A stretch of DNA of 64,000 nucleotides from Psychroflexus sediminis (GCF_900099815.1 NZ_FNCW01000007.1:1-64000), one strand, 5' to 3'. Counted from the stretch's first letter, positions 24,619 through 35,417 are shown. Translations and numbers: made by a program. Notes: generated by a model not told the origin, from the sequence alone.

Positions 24619-27600
24619 TTATTCAACTATCAGCTTAACCGACTGACTTACTTTACCGTCGGATAGTTTGAGGATATAAACCCCGGAAGATAAATCGGAT
24701 CCTATATTCACTTCCACCTGAGGGGCATTATCAATCTTTTGATCCAGAACTAATCGCCCCTGAAGGTCAAAAAGCTGTAAGTTCACCTCATTCCCGCTAA
24801 AAGCCTGCTGATGCGAAATGCTTAACCGCTCGCCTATTACAGGGTTTGGATATACTGCTATAGTAGAATTCAATTCAAAATCCTCATCGCTTAAGGACTT
24901 TTCTTCAAACCTGAACACAAATCTATCGGTCGCTTTAGACTCCGGAATTGAATTATCAAGTTCGAAGGAAACAGAAGTGGTGACATCACTTGGCAACTCG
25001 GTTGAAGTTTCCAGGTACCTGTCGTATAAGAAGACTTCTGCTCCGGCAAAATTCTCCGGCTTGATTTCCAAACGGTAAGCACTGCGTGTGGCATTCCCGA
25101 AATAAAGCGGTACACTATCCTGTGTGGTTGGCATAGCTCTGCTTTCAATAGACATATAGTTTGGATTTCGGTCTATGGCAAAGGATTCTCCATAATTCCA
25201 AACTTTGGTTGCATCAAGGGTGTCTTTGGCATTATTACCGCCGGCTCTGAACTTCACTTTTACACCATCCACCGCTTTAGCCTCTAAATCGTCAAAAAAT
25301 AGATTTATAAATAAGTTAGTTTGTTCTTCAGGAAGACTAAAAGCCACATTTCCCCCTACTTGTGAAGCTTTATAAGACTCTCTAAATATCACGATAGGCG
25401 ACCCAGATTCCACGGTCTCCACAAAAAAGGCTTGATTAGGCTCTAAAATATTGGTAACATTAGATGATAATGGTGTTGTAAGATCAGTTTCAAAAGTAGC
25501 ACCACTACTTAATTCTACAGTAGCATATCCTCCTCTTGTTCCTAAAGTGGGATCATAAATATAAACATATGTTGAACTGACTGCTGTTGCATTGCCTGGG
25601 GCAAGCAAAGTCTCTAGATTAACTCTGGCCTGGTAAGGATTCCCGATAAGAGAAAATCCATTAAGTGAAGTCGCCACAGCCACTTCAGGTGCTGAAGAAG
25701 ACCCTACTTTAAGTCTACCAGTAGTTCTTAAAGTTGTTTCTGGCCCAACAGCCGTATTGGATTGTAAAGTTGTAGATCTGTCTCCACGAATCAAGATCGC
25801 ATAAGCCTCTCCGGCATTAAATGTTTTGGAATCGGTATTAGGAATGGCCTGCCAGGCAGGTGTGCTTAGGTTTGGTCTCCATTGAAACATAGACGGATTA
25901 CCGGTCAGGGTGGCATCAAAACCATTTAATCCATTTGTGGAACCCGTAATATGTGTTCCGAATCCAGGGTTTGGGTTTTCATTTACTCCTACTTCGGTAT
26001 TATTGGCACCTTCCTGCCAGTTGGCATTTATGGATGAAGTAGTCGTAACCGAAGGTGCCAGATACCTAAAGGCCCTATTATCTGCTGGAATAAAACGTTC
26101 TATCTCAAAGTTATCCCCAACAAGCTTTCTGTTTAAGGCATCAAACTCACCTAAAACCCCTGTTTTGGCACCTGGTCCACCCGTACTTCTAAACGTGACT
26201 TTACCAAAATTAGCAAAGTCTCCATCCAGAGTAATAAGATCTTCGATAATCAAAGTCGCTCCGGCTCTGACCACCACATCTGAAATCGTGTTAGCATTTG
26301 ATAAGGTAGCCGTCCCGCTTTCAACAAATATACTTTTATCAGAATTAGATCCTGAGAAAGACCCACCTTCTGGATTTCCTAAACCAGAGGTCGTCCAGTT
26401 TCCGGTATAAACAAAATCGTTATCTCCTACGCCAGGCGTAGCTGCAGCACTAGATTTTGTCCATTCTAGAAGATCGAAAACTTGATTGGAATTCCTGACT
26501 GTTGGAATGTTTCTATAGAAGCGGCCATCTGTATAATCCCAACTAGAGTCTGGAACTGATATACCAGTTGCATCAATTTCACCATGAATATCGACTAAAG
26601 ATTCTGGCGTATTTTGGATTGAAAGGTAGTAAGCATCATTACCATCTCCTGTCACAACATTACTAGCGATAAGATCTTCAGTAAAAGAACCATCACTACT
26701 AAAACCAACGATGTAATAGGATTTTGCTTCTAAAGTTCCTGTAAGTTGTATGCTATTAACTGTGGATGTTCCATCAGGTGTAGCATTATGTAAATAATAG
26801 GTTTCTGCTGAGAAATCTATAGGCTCGACACCCATATTGAAGAGTTCCACATAACGTTCATTTGGATCTGTAGGCGCTGTCACCTCAGATATTAGCAAAT
26901 TTGTCTCAAACGTGATATCGAATGCATTACTTGTCGCACTAGTTAGACCTGAAGAGCTTGCTGTAAGCCTTAAGCCAAACCCTATGGCCGTATGCTGTAG
27001 GGTGTTAAAATTGGCATAGCCATTGGAAGCACTGATACTCCTGGAAATAGTCTCAGTAGTGCCATCGCCATCAAGGGTTCCTGTAGAAGTAATTGAAACC
27101 GTAACTTCATCTAAATCCACGTTTCCATTAGTATCCAAATTTCTTACTCTCACAAAAGGAACCATACTTTCACCTAAAGCTGTATTTGTAGGTTGTTCAA
27201 AAAACTCGAGTTGTGTTCCTATAACTTCAATATTGAAAGCGTTGCCTTCAAAAGCAGTGATGTCCTGAGAAAAAATAGAACCATCGCTGGAGGCTAATTG
27301 ATCTTGATTACCCTCGGCAATGGCCAGCTGTATAACCTCTTGATCTGTGATCCCTGATGTATTTAAAAATACACTAACTGTATAACTTTTTGGAGATCCA
27401 TCTGGAACCTCAAATATATTAGGAGAGCCTGCAGCAATATCCACCAAAATTTCATCGGAAGTAATTGTTACCGTTTGATCTGCCTGGCTTAAGGTATTAG
27501 TACCTTCTGAAATTGAAATTCCTTGTATCACCTCTGCCCAGTCCGCTGTATTTCCGCTTCCTGGAACAAATCTAAGTCTGGTGACATTGGTTGGTAAGGC

Positions 27601-30450
27601 ATCAAAATTTCCAGAATCTACAATTTCAAATCCAAAGACTTCCACGGCATTGTTTATACCATCATTGATATCGGCAAAAATGGTTCCTCCCTCAATTTGG
27701 GGATCTACTGCAATAATGTCTGTATCTCTGGCATTGGAATCTCCAGTGAGTTTTACATTATCTAATCCTGAAAAACCATCAACTCCATCATTTCTGATAA
27801 AATACCTGAATGAAACTTCTTTTGTTCCAGCGGGAATACTGATAGTCTCTGATCCGGAACCTTCAGAATCACTGGGTAAATTGTCACCACCTGTAAACAA
27901 GTTTACACGTCCATCAGGCGATAATGAACCATCAAAAAAGACTTCGTATTCAATCTGGTCTTCGTTTACATTATAACCTACCACTTCCCAGTCAAAACTT
28001 AACTGCACATTCGTATAGCCTGAAACATCAATAGTCTCGAAATCTAGGGACGCAAAACCAGAAGTTCCATTTGGAGAATTTAAATCATTTTCACCAAAAA
28101 TATTTTCAGAAAAATTTGGGAAGGATAAAGTAGGTGATGCATCTATCAAAGCAATCACATCAAAATAATCGTTGCCAAAGTTATTAGGATCGCCAAACGT
28201 TGGAATACTTGTCGTGTAAGTCCACTCAGGCATTGTGCCATCAAAATCCTGAACCGCAATAACTGGTCTACCTACATCGAAAGGGTCACTGGTAATTGAA
28301 AATGGAGAAAGACTTGTATCTGGAGTTTCGGCCTCTAAAGTTATATCAGTCCCTATAGCTGTATAACCGATATTGGAAAAGGTAGCAATGCCGTTAACGG
28401 GGGCCACTGTCACAGGTGAGTTGATTGGACTACTTCCAACAGAAGAGGTTAAGGTTATATCAGCGGTGTTAGAACTATCTACATTATTGTTCGCGTCGAT
28501 ATAGGCCACCTGAACGGCTGGAGATATAAGTGAGTTCACTCCCACATCTGTCGGTTGTTGACGGAATATAATAGCTGTGGCCACCACTTCAATTGTAAAA
28601 ATATTACCATTTACAGTTGAAAAATTTGTATTGAAGCCTGAGCCGGTTGAGGCGGCCTGGAAGCCAGAATTTGTGCCCTCTACTGCAAATTCTATCCTAC
28701 TTTCATCAGTAATTTCAGTAGTGTTCAAAACTACGTCTACACTAAAGTTGACAGAAGTACCATCAGGGATACTTACTGCATCAGTTGGCGTGAAAATAAC
28801 TTCATTATCAGTGAAAGCAGAATACGTGCCTGGAATTGCTGCACCTCCATTATATTTAACGATGACTTCATTTATAGTTTCAGGCCAATCTGCATCATTA
28901 TTTATTCCTGCTACAAAACGCATCTGAGTCACTTCTGTTGAAAAACCATCACCGCTACCTAAATCAGAAATATTGAAATTAAAAACCTCAGCCGAATCTC
29001 CCGGCGCTAAGGTTATTCCAGTTGTTTGAGTTCCTGGAACTACCACCTCTGAAGTTAAATCCCTTGAAATAATGTCAAACTGATTACTTGTAATATCTGA
29101 GAACGAACTGGAGGAAGCTGTGAGCTCAAATGTCCCGACAGTAGTATGATTTACATTTAAAAAGGTGGCCACACCATCTAATACATTTTCACTTAGTGTG
29201 GCATCTAAAGTTCCAGTTGAGGTTAGATCTACGACAGAAGTTATACCAATACCAGTATCTAAATTTCCATTCACATCTTCAAAGCTCACCTTTACAGCAG
29301 GCTGCATGGGATCGTTTATTGTTGTATCTGAAGGTTGCTGCGAGAAAACAATAGTAGTAGCCTCTACGTTTATCGTTATTTCATTTCCTGTAAAACCTCC
29401 AGTAGAAGAACTAAATTTCGATCCTGACGGCAAGGCTGAAAATCCGGAATCTGTTCCGTTGATTTGTAATCTAATAACACTCTGATCAATAATTCCTGTT
29501 TCAAACAAAACAATTTCAGCCGTAAAGCTGGAGGTACCATTGTTTGGGATTTCAACAGGAGCATCTGGAGTGAATACCACTTCTGTATCAGTAATGACCG
29601 AAGTTCCAGTGATAACGCCTGAACCATCCCTTATAATAACGTCCTGAAGCGTCGTCGACCAGTTGGCTGTATTGCCTGTTCCTGGCACAAAACGCATTTG
29701 GTTAACAAAAGTCGATAAACCGTCACCACCAACGTCTTCTATAACAAAGTTTAAAACGGGCTCAGATTGACCTGGCGTCGTCACATCTGCTGCCACTATA
29801 GTAGTTTGGCCAACTTGACTAGTTGATGCCGCCACTTCAGAATTAGAATCATTGATAAACGTACCTTCGAGCTTCACGTTATCAATTCGGTTATTACCAT
29901 TTCCTCCTGTAGCATCATCAAATGTAATTCTTATAATGAGATTACTTTGGTTATTAATACCTGTAATCGAAGATAAATCAAAGGTCTGTAAGTCGCCAGA
30001 AATTGCAGGAATGTATGTTGGGCCTAATGGAAACGCAGTAAATGTAGTTCCATCAGTTGAATATTCTATGGTATTATTATTAAAACCAGTAGAGGTTCCT
30101 TGTGTCCAGAAAGAAAATGTTAAATCTTGGTATCCTACTGAAGAAAAGTTGAAAAACACCTGAGATCCATTTTCAGTATTACTTTCAACGGCTAATGCTC
30201 TTCCTGCATCACTTCCGTTACAAGCATTAGTTGAAGAACCAGTAAAATTATCAACATTTGAGATGTCAAAATTATAAGTGATCGTACCATCACCAGCCAC
30301 TCTGTTATCAGTATTTAATGGTGAAGTAAAGGGGGTGGTTCCATTAAAATCCCAACAGTGGATAACTTCAGTTTGTGCGTAATTAGACTGGGAAGCAAAA
30401 AGGAAGATAAGCAGAAAACCTAAATACCTGGGATGTAATAGTTTATTCAT
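24619..30450 (-). CDS. Giant T9SS-exported protein with repeated beta modules and a lamin-tail domain
   Basis: This 1943-aa protein has a signal peptide (cleavage about residue 26) and a C-terminal type IX secretion sorting domain (about 1860-1943: VYPNPVIGERLSI, QLFDLQGRLVL and SSGVYILKLSDG). Between them are a jelly-roll-like segment (about 28-200), three long repeats (about 205-465, 466-730 and 910-1185), and another jelly-roll-like segment (about 735-905). Each repeat carries QMRFVxGxxNxAxW, then DQSVIxLxI, then a VFSQQPxDT module. A lamin-tail domain (about 1188-1300, LLISEVTAPTDPNERYVELFN) and a long beta-rich tail follow. It is probably surface-attached or released, with an adhesive or structural role. 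No catalytic motif was seen. Confidence 0.9.
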   Translation of the reverse strand: MNKLLHPRYLGFLLIFLFASQSNYAQTEVIHCWDFNGTTPFTSPLNTDNRVAGDGTITYNFDISNVDNFTGSSTNACNGSDAGRALAVESNTENGSQVFFNFSSVGYQDLTFSFWTQGTSTGFNNNTIEYSTDGTTFTAFPLGPTYIPAISGDLQTFDLSSITGINNQSNLIIRITFDDATGGNGNNRIDNVKLEGTFINDSNSEVAASTSQVGQTTIVAADVTTPGQSEPVLNFVIEDVGGDGLSTFVNQMRFVPGTGNTANWSTTLQDVIIRDGSGVITGTSVITDTEVVFTPDAPVEIPNNGTSSFTAEIVLFETGIIDQSVIRLQINGTDSGFSALPSGSKFSSSTGGFTGNEITINVEATTIVFSQQPSDTTINDPMQPAVKVSFEDVNGNLDTGIGITSVVDLTSTGTLDATLSENVLDGVATFLNVNHTTVGTFELTASSSSFSDITSNQFDIISRDLTSEVVVPGTQTTGITLAPGDSAEVFNFNISDLGSGDGFSTEVTQMRFVAGINNDADWPETINEVIVKYNGGAAIPGTYSAFTDNEVIFTPTDAVSIPDGTSVNFSVDVVLNTTEITDESRIEFAVEGTNSGFQAASTGSGFNTNFSTVNGNIFTIEVVATAIIFRQQPTDVGVNSLISPAVQVAYIDANNNVDSSNTADITLTSSVGSSPINSPVTVAPVNGIATFSNIGYTAIGTDITLEAETPDTSLSPFSITSDPFDVGRPVIAVQDFDGTMPEWTYTTSIPTFGDPNNFGNDYFDVIALIDASPTLSFPNFSENIFGENDLNSPNGTSGFASLDFETIDVSGYTNVQLSFDWEVVGYNVNEDQIEYEVFFDGSLSPDGRVNLFTGGDNLPSDSEGSGSETISIPAGTKEVSFRYFIRNDGVDGFSGLDNVKLTGDSNARDTDIIAVDPQIEGGTIFADINDGINNAVEVFGFEIVDSGNFDALPTNVTRLRFVPGSGNTADWAEVIQGISISEGTNTLSQADQTVTITSDEILVDIAAGSPNIFEVPDGSPKSYTVSVFLNTSGITDQEVIQLAIAEGNQDQLASSDGSIFSQDITAFEGNAFNIEVIGTQLEFFEQPTNTALGESMVPFVRVRNLDTNGNVDLDEVTVSITSTGTLDGDGTTETISRSISASNGYANFNTLQHTAIGFGLRLTASSSGLTSATSNAFDITFETNLLISEVTAPTDPNERYVELFNMGVEPIDFSAETYYLHNATPDGTSTVNSIQLTGTLEAKSYYIVGFSSDGSFTEDLIASNVVTGDGNDAYYLSIQNTPESLVDIHGEIDATGISVPDSSWDYTDGRFYRNIPTVRNSNQVFDLLEWTKSSAAATPGVGDNDFVYTGNWTTSGLGNPEGGSFSGSNSDKSIFVESGTATLSNANTISDVVVRAGATLIIEDLITLDGDFANFGKVTFRSTGGPGAKTGVLGEFDALNRKLVGDNFEIERFIPADNRAFRYLAPSVTTTSSINANWQEGANNTEVGVNENPNPGFGTHITGSTNGLNGFDATLTGNPSMFQWRPNLSTPAWQAIPNTDSKTFNAGEAYAILIRGDRSTTLQSNTAVGPETTLRTTGRLKVGSSSAPEVAVATSLNGFSLIGNPYQARVNLETLLAPGNATAVSSTYVYIYDPTLGTRGGYATVELSSGATFETDLTTPLSSNVTNILEPNQAFFVETVESGSPIVIFRESYKASQVGGNVAFSLPEEQTNLFINLFFDDLEAKAVDGVKVKFRAGGNNAKDTLDATKVWNYGESFAIDRNPNYMSIESRAMPTTQDSVPLYFGNATRSAYRLEIKPENFAGAEVFLYDRYLETSTELPSDVTTSVSFELDNSIPESKATDRFVFRFEEKSLSDEDFELNSTIAVYPNPVIGERLSISHQQAFSGNEVNLQLFDLQGRLVLDQKIDNAPQVEVNIGSDLSSGVYILKLSDGKVSQSVKLIVE

Positions 30451-30776
30451 AATAAAAGATTATTTAATCAAATATATAAAAAAACGCTCTGAAGCTCACT
30501 ATCTATTTCTAAAATTAAAGCCGTATCGCTTTCATAATCAAATTTATGCAGCGATTTTAAGAAGCTTAGAGGATCTTTTTTTTGACCATAAGAGGATGGC
30601 GGTGCCTCCTCTGGCATTTTTCAAAGCTTAAGATAAACCAGGATTGAAGGTCGATTTCAATTTATCCGGCTGATAAAAAGTATCGACTCCGCTCGGCCCG
30701 ACCTCATCAGTGAGTTTACTTGACCCGGCCCTTATAAGCGTTTACAAAATTGATTATTTAGCTGTATTTCAGTCAC
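30451..30776. other. Gene-free gap downstream of dnaE
   Basis: No supportable gene lies in this 326-base gap. It holds the promoter region of the minus-strand 1943-aa gene at its left end and one hairpin at 30591-30612 (AGAGGA-T-GGC with loop GGT and GCC-TCCTCT). The hairpin may be a processing or termination stem for dnaE, but it lies 165 bases past the stop codon and has no U-run on that strand. Confidence 0.4.
30469..30476 (-). promoter_or_regulatory. Possible -7 box for the 1943-aa gene
   Basis: Read on the minus strand this is TATATTTG, a full match to the TAnnTTTG -7 consensus, ending 18 bases before the start codon. No clear TTG -33 box is seen at the right spacing, so support is partial. 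Confidence 0.3.
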
Positions 30777-33700
30777 TTAATTCAGTTTAAAGCTGATCTT
30801 TTTCTCCTCCAGTTCCGAAATCAATTCATTACAAATATTTACTTTCCTGGACTTACTCGGCATGTGGATTTTAATCTTATTCTTCATTTCATAGACCATA
30901 AAATTCAGGATATGATCACCGGTATAGCTGGACAATAAGTCCTGCATGGCCAGGACCTGGGACTCGGTCAGGTCTGCCACATCCATTTGGATCGTCAGCT
31001 TCTTGGCGTTTTCTTTCAGCACATCCTGCAGCTGCTTAAAGCCCAGAAATCCGATACGCGTTCGTCCGGGCTCACCCGTCTCTCTATTCATGAACTGAGT
31101 GGCTTTCAGCTTCACATGCACAAAATTATCCTGAATTAAAAAGTGTCTGTATTTCAAATATTCCTCGCCGAAAATCCAGAATTCATGGCTTTCGTTATAG
31201 TCTTCGAGCACGAAGGTGGCAAAGCCTTTCCCGGTTTTGCTCACCCTGTGGTTCACGTCGGTCACCACCCCCGCAAGACTGATTTCCTTGTTGAGGTGCT
31301 CCTCGATATGAGCCATATTTCGAAGATTCGAATTGCAAAAGGACTTGATTTCCAGCTTAAAATCATCCAGCGGATGACCGGACAAAAACAGCCCCACCAC
31401 TTCTTTTTCAGCCTTTAGGGTTCGCATGGTATGCCAGGTTTCGCAGGGCGGTACTTCGGGTTCCGGGATCTGCACCTCGCTGGATTCGCCAAACAGGCTC
31501 ACCTGAGCGGAGTTTTTGTTTTCCTGATACCGCGCGGCATATTTAATCACCTTTTCCAGAAAGGTCAGTTCTCCTTCGGTCACCTGGAAATACTGGGCGC
31601 GATGCACTTCGCCCAGGCTATCAAACGCTCCCGCATAAGCCAGGCTTTCAAAAGCCTTTTTATTGGCTGCCCGCAGGTCGATGCGCTTGGCCAGATCGAA
31701 AATCGACAGGTAATGCCCGTCTTTTTTTCGATGCTCCACAATGGTATTGACGGCCCCTCCGCCAACGCCCTTGATGGCGCCCATTCCAAAACGCACGGCA
31801 TTGTCTTTATTCACCGAAAATTTATAGTAAGATTCATTCACGTCCGGCCCCAAAACGGGTAAGTCCATACGCTTGCATTCTTCCATAAAGAAGGTGACTT
31901 TTTTGATGTCACTCATGTTATTGGAAAGCACGGCGGCCATGTATTCTGCCGGGTAATGCGCTTTCAGATAGGCCGTTTGGTAGGCTATGAAGGCATAACA
32001 GGTGGAGTGGGACTTGTTGAAGGCATAACTGGCGAAGGCTTCCCAGTCCTTCCAGATTTTCTCCAGCTTTTCTTCATCATGGCCATTGTCTTTCGCCTGA
32101 TTGATGAATTTGGGTTTGAGTTTGGCCAGAACGTCCTTCAGCTTTTTACCCATGGCTTTACGCAGGATATCCGCCTCACCCTTGGTAAAACTGGCCAGCT
32201 TTTGCGACAGCAGCATCACCTGCTCCTGGTAGACCGTAATGCCGTAGGTTTCCTCCAGGTATTCCTTCATTTCCGGTAAATCGTAGGAAATCTCCTCGTC
32301 CCCGTGTTTACGCTTGATAAAACTCGGGATATATTCCATCGGCCCGGGTCTGTAAAGCGCATTCATCGCGATCAAATCCTCAAAAACCGTAGGCTTTAAG
32401 TCCTTCATATGCTTCTGCATCCCCGGAGATTCGTATTGAAAAATACCTACGGTTTCTCCGCGCTGGAAGAGTTCGTAGGTTTTTTCATCATCCAGCGGAA
32501 AGGCTTCAGGATCCAACTCGAGTCCGTGACGCGCTTTCACGATTTCGACGGTATCCTTAATCAGGGTCAGGGTCTTCAGACCCAGGAAATCCATTTTCAG
32601 CAGACCGGCATCTTCCACCACCGAGTTGTCAAACTGGGTGACGTACAGGTTGGAATCCTTGGCCACGGACACCGGGACAAACTTGGTGATATCGTCCGGG
32701 GTGATGATGACTCCGCAGGCGTGAATCCCCGTATTCCGGACCGAACCTTCCAAAATCCTGGCCTGGTTTACCGTCTCCGCCTCAGGAGAATCCTGTTCCG
32801 ACAGGCTGATCAGTTCCAGGACTTTATCCACTTCTTCAGCCCTGAATTTCTTCCGAATTTCCTTTTCGTCCAGACCGAAAATCTTGCTCAGCTTGGACAT
32901 ATCGGGAATCAGTTTGGCAATGCGGTCGGCTTCGTAAAGCGGCAGGTCCAGGACCCTCGCCGTGTCCCGAATGGCCGACTTGGCCGCCATGGTCCCGTAA
33001 GTGATGATTTGAGCCACCTGATTCTCCCCATATTTATCGATTACATAATCCATGACTTTACTTCGGCCCTCGTCATCAAAATCGATATCGATATCAGGCA
33101 TACTCACCCGTTCCGGATTCAGGAAACGCTCAAAAAGCAGGTCGTACTTAATCGGATCGATATTGGTGATTTTCAAACAATAGGCTACGGCACTACCGGC
33201 AGCCGAACCTCGGCCCGGCCCTACCGATACCCCCATTTTTCGGGCTTCCCGAATAAAATCTTCCACAATCAGGAAGTAACCCGGATAACCCGTGTTGGCA
33301 ATGACCGATAATTCAAATTCCAGTCGTTCTTTAATGTCTTCACTGAGATCGCCATAACGGGCTTTGGCGCCTTCAAAGGTGATATGCTTCAGATAAGCGT
33401 TTTCCCCGCGTTTTCCGCCATCGGCTTTATCTTTATCGTCCAGAAACTGTTCGGGAATTTCAAAAGCCGGCAGCAATACTTCCCTGGCCAGCTCATAGGC
33501 TTCAACCTTTTCTGCAATTTTCTCCGTGTTGGAAATGGCTTCAGGCAAATCTTTAAACAGGGATTTCATCTCTTCCGCCGATTTGAAATAATACTGATCG
33601 TTGGGCAGTCCGTAACGATAACCCCGGCCTCTGCCAATAGGGGTCGCCTGCTTTTCCCCGTCTTTTACACAGAGTAAAATATCGTGGGCATTGGCATCTT

Positions 33701-35141
33701 TTTGCTCTGCATAGTAGGTATTGTTGGTCGCCACCAGATTGACATCGTGCTTTTTGGCCAGGCGAATCAGGGCTTCGTTGGCCCGCTCTTCATCTTCCTG
33801 CTGATGCCGCATGATCTCCACATAAAAATCATCGCCAAAGGTTTCCTTCCACCAGAGCATGGCTTCTTCAGCCTGATTTTCTCCAATGTTGAGGAGCTTG
33901 CTGGCTATTTCGCCATACATGCTTCCCGACAACACAATCAGGTCGTCTTTGTAAGCTTCAATCACTTTTTTATCGATGCGGGGAACGTAGTAAAAGCCTT
34001 TGGTAAACCCGATGGATGACATTTTAGCCAGGTTGTGGTAGCCTTGTTTGTTTTTGGCTAAAATCACCATCTGGTAACCATTGTCTTTGTGAGATTTATC
34101 CAGGTGATCCTCACAGACAAAAAACTCACAGCCAATAATCGGTTTGATAGGCTGAGAGGTACTTTCGGCATCTTCAGAAGCCACCGAAATATTGTGTTTT
34201 TTGACGGCATTCACAAAGTGAAAGGCCCCCATCATGTTGGCATGATCTGTAATCGCCACCGCCGGCATATGGTGCCTGGCTGCAGCGGCCACCAAATCCG
34301 GAACAGCCGTGGTCGACTGAAGTACCGAAAACTGAGTATGGTTATGCAAATGCACAAAACTCGATTCCTGGAGCTGCTCTAAGTTTTCGTCAAGCTCAGC
34401 TTTAGACGGTTTATAATCCTCGGATTTAACCTCCAGTTTTTGCTTGAGTTTTGCTGAGGCTTTTTTTAGGTTGATATGATTAAGCCCCACCTTATCGACA
34501 GGCTGCGGATGCCTGGTTTTAAATTCAAGCAGGTATCCGGGCTGCGCCTGGAGCTCTTTTTCGGTATAATTTCCAATGCGGATCAGCTCCAAAAAACACC
34601 GGGTAGTCGCTTCCACATCGGCGGTTGCATTGTGGGCTTCGCCAAAAGCCTCGCCGAACAAATGTCGGTGCAGTTCCGTAAGCGTTGGCAGTTTAAATTT
34701 CCCGCCCCGGCCTCCGGGAATCTTGCATAAGGCTGCCGTTTTTTCGGTACAGGTATCCAGGACCGGCATGTTATTCATGGGCGTCTCCAGCTGAGCTCTG
34801 TGAAACTCCGCTCCCATCACATTCACATCAAAGCCAACATTCTGTCCGACTACAAATTTTGACTTGAGAAGCGCTTCGTTGAACTCTCCCAACACAAAAT
34901 CCAGGGACTCGCCCTGCTCCTGGGCCAAAGCGGTGGAAATCCCATGAATCCGTTCCGCGTCATAAGGAATATCAAAACCATCCGGACGCACGAGATAATC
35001 CTTGGCTTCCACCAGATTCCCCCACTCATCGTGGACCTGCCAGGCGATCTGTATAGCTCTAGGCCAGTTGTCTGTATCGGTGACTGGGGCATTCCAGCGC
35101 TTGGGTAAGCCTGTGGTTTCGGTGTCGAAAATGATATACAT
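30777..35141 (-). CDS. dnaE: DNA polymerase III alpha subunit with fused N-terminal proofreading exonuclease
   Basis: This 1454-aa replicative polymerase carries an N-terminal DnaQ-like 3'-5' exonuclease (about 1-200) with ExoI Asp6/Glu8 in FDTETTG, ExoII Asp105 in NVGFDVN and ExoIII His170/Asp175 in HNATADVEAT. Next comes a PHP domain starting HLHNH at 264. The C-family polymerase core has GPGRGSAAGSAVAYC and catalytic Asp683/Asp685 in PDIDIDF, followed by helix-hairpin-helix and C-terminal OB-fold segments (GVVTDVNHRVSKTGKGFATF). All exonuclease residues are intact, so proofreading in cis is likely. The fusion explains the extra length over the usual about 1160 aa. It is a single gene. Confidence 0.97.
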   Translation of the reverse strand: MYIIFDTETTGLPKRWNAPVTDTDNWPRAIQIAWQVHDEWGNLVEAKDYLVRPDGFDIPYDAERIHGISTALAQEQGESLDFVLGEFNEALLKSKFVVGQNVGFDVNVMGAEFHRAQLETPMNNMPVLDTCTEKTAALCKIPGGRGGKFKLPTLTELHRHLFGEAFGEAHNATADVEATTRCFLELIRIGNYTEKELQAQPGYLLEFKTRHPQPVDKVGLNHINLKKASAKLKQKLEVKSEDYKPSKAELDENLEQLQESSFVHLHNHTQFSVLQSTTAVPDLVAAAARHHMPAVAITDHANMMGAFHFVNAVKKHNISVASEDAESTSQPIKPIIGCEFFVCEDHLDKSHKDNGYQMVILAKNKQGYHNLAKMSSIGFTKGFYYVPRIDKKVIEAYKDDLIVLSGSMYGEIASKLLNIGENQAEEAMLWWKETFGDDFYVEIMRHQQEDEERANEALIRLAKKHDVNLVATNNTYYAEQKDANAHDILLCVKDGEKQATPIGRGRGYRYGLPNDQYYFKSAEEMKSLFKDLPEAISNTEKIAEKVEAYELAREVLLPAFEIPEQFLDDKDKADGGKRGENAYLKHITFEGAKARYGDLSEDIKERLEFELSVIANTGYPGYFLIVEDFIREARKMGVSVGPGRGSAAGSAVAYCLKITNIDPIKYDLLFERFLNPERVSMPDIDIDFDDEGRSKVMDYVIDKYGENQVAQIITYGTMAAKSAIRDTARVLDLPLYEADRIAKLIPDMSKLSKIFGLDEKEIRKKFRAEEVDKVLELISLSEQDSPEAETVNQARILEGSVRNTGIHACGVIITPDDITKFVPVSVAKDSNLYVTQFDNSVVEDAGLLKMDFLGLKTLTLIKDTVEIVKARHGLELDPEAFPLDDEKTYELFQRGETVGIFQYESPGMQKHMKDLKPTVFEDLIAMNALYRPGPMEYIPSFIKRKHGDEEISYDLPEMKEYLEETYGITVYQEQVMLLSQKLASFTKGEADILRKAMGKKLKDVLAKLKPKFINQAKDNGHDEEKLEKIWKDWEAFASYAFNKSHSTCYAFIAYQTAYLKAHYPAEYMAAVLSNNMSDIKKVTFFMEECKRMDLPVLGPDVNESYYKFSVNKDNAVRFGMGAIKGVGGGAVNTIVEHRKKDGHYLSIFDLAKRIDLRAANKKAFESLAYAGAFDSLGEVHRAQYFQVTEGELTFLEKVIKYAARYQENKNSAQVSLFGESSEVQIPEPEVPPCETWHTMRTLKAEKEVVGLFLSGHPLDDFKLEIKSFCNSNLRNMAHIEEHLNKEISLAGVVTDVNHRVSKTGKGFATFVLEDYNESHEFWIFGEEYLKYRHFLIQDNFVHVKLKATQFMNRETGEPGRTRIGFLGFKQLQDVLKENAKKLTIQMDVADLTESQVLAMQDLLSSYTGDHILNFMVYEMKNKIKIHMPSKSRKVNICNELISELEEKKISFKLN

Positions 35142-35388
35142 GAAGCAGAATTTTGGAGTATAAAATTAGCAAAAAACAAAAGGTAAATGAGGATTTCTTC
35201 TGAATTTGTCTCTGCTAAATTTTTATTTTCAGACAGCAGGCTTAATTCCTGAACCTTAGACTGGATATTAGGTCTGGGACTTAGAATTCTATCTGAAAGC
35301 TATAGGAAAATCATTCCCTGTAGATGGCAGGGCTCTGCCCCTAGTCGATACATCTTCATACCAATAAGCACCCCTGAGTAAACAGAAA

Positions 35389-35410
35389 CCCCGATGGCTT
35401 TGCCTCGGGG
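35389..35410 (-). terminator. Intrinsic terminator of the aromatic amino-acid operon
   Basis: On the minus strand CCCCGAGGC AAA GCCATCGGGG forms a GC-rich stem with a one-base bulge, followed by TTTCTGTTTACTC. It begins 8 bases after the stop codon of the last gene of the operon (35418). The position and composition fit a Rho-independent terminator. Confidence 0.75.
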
Positions 35411-35417
35411 TGCTGGA

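Noticed and set aside
25910-26410. Plus-strand open frames across the giant T9SS gene
   Set aside because: They are antisense shadows produced by the repetitive, Ser/Thr-rich coding sequence.
32409-33311. A 300-codon plus-strand open frame
   Set aside because: It is the complement of the conserved dnaE polymerase core and has no start context or recognisable product.
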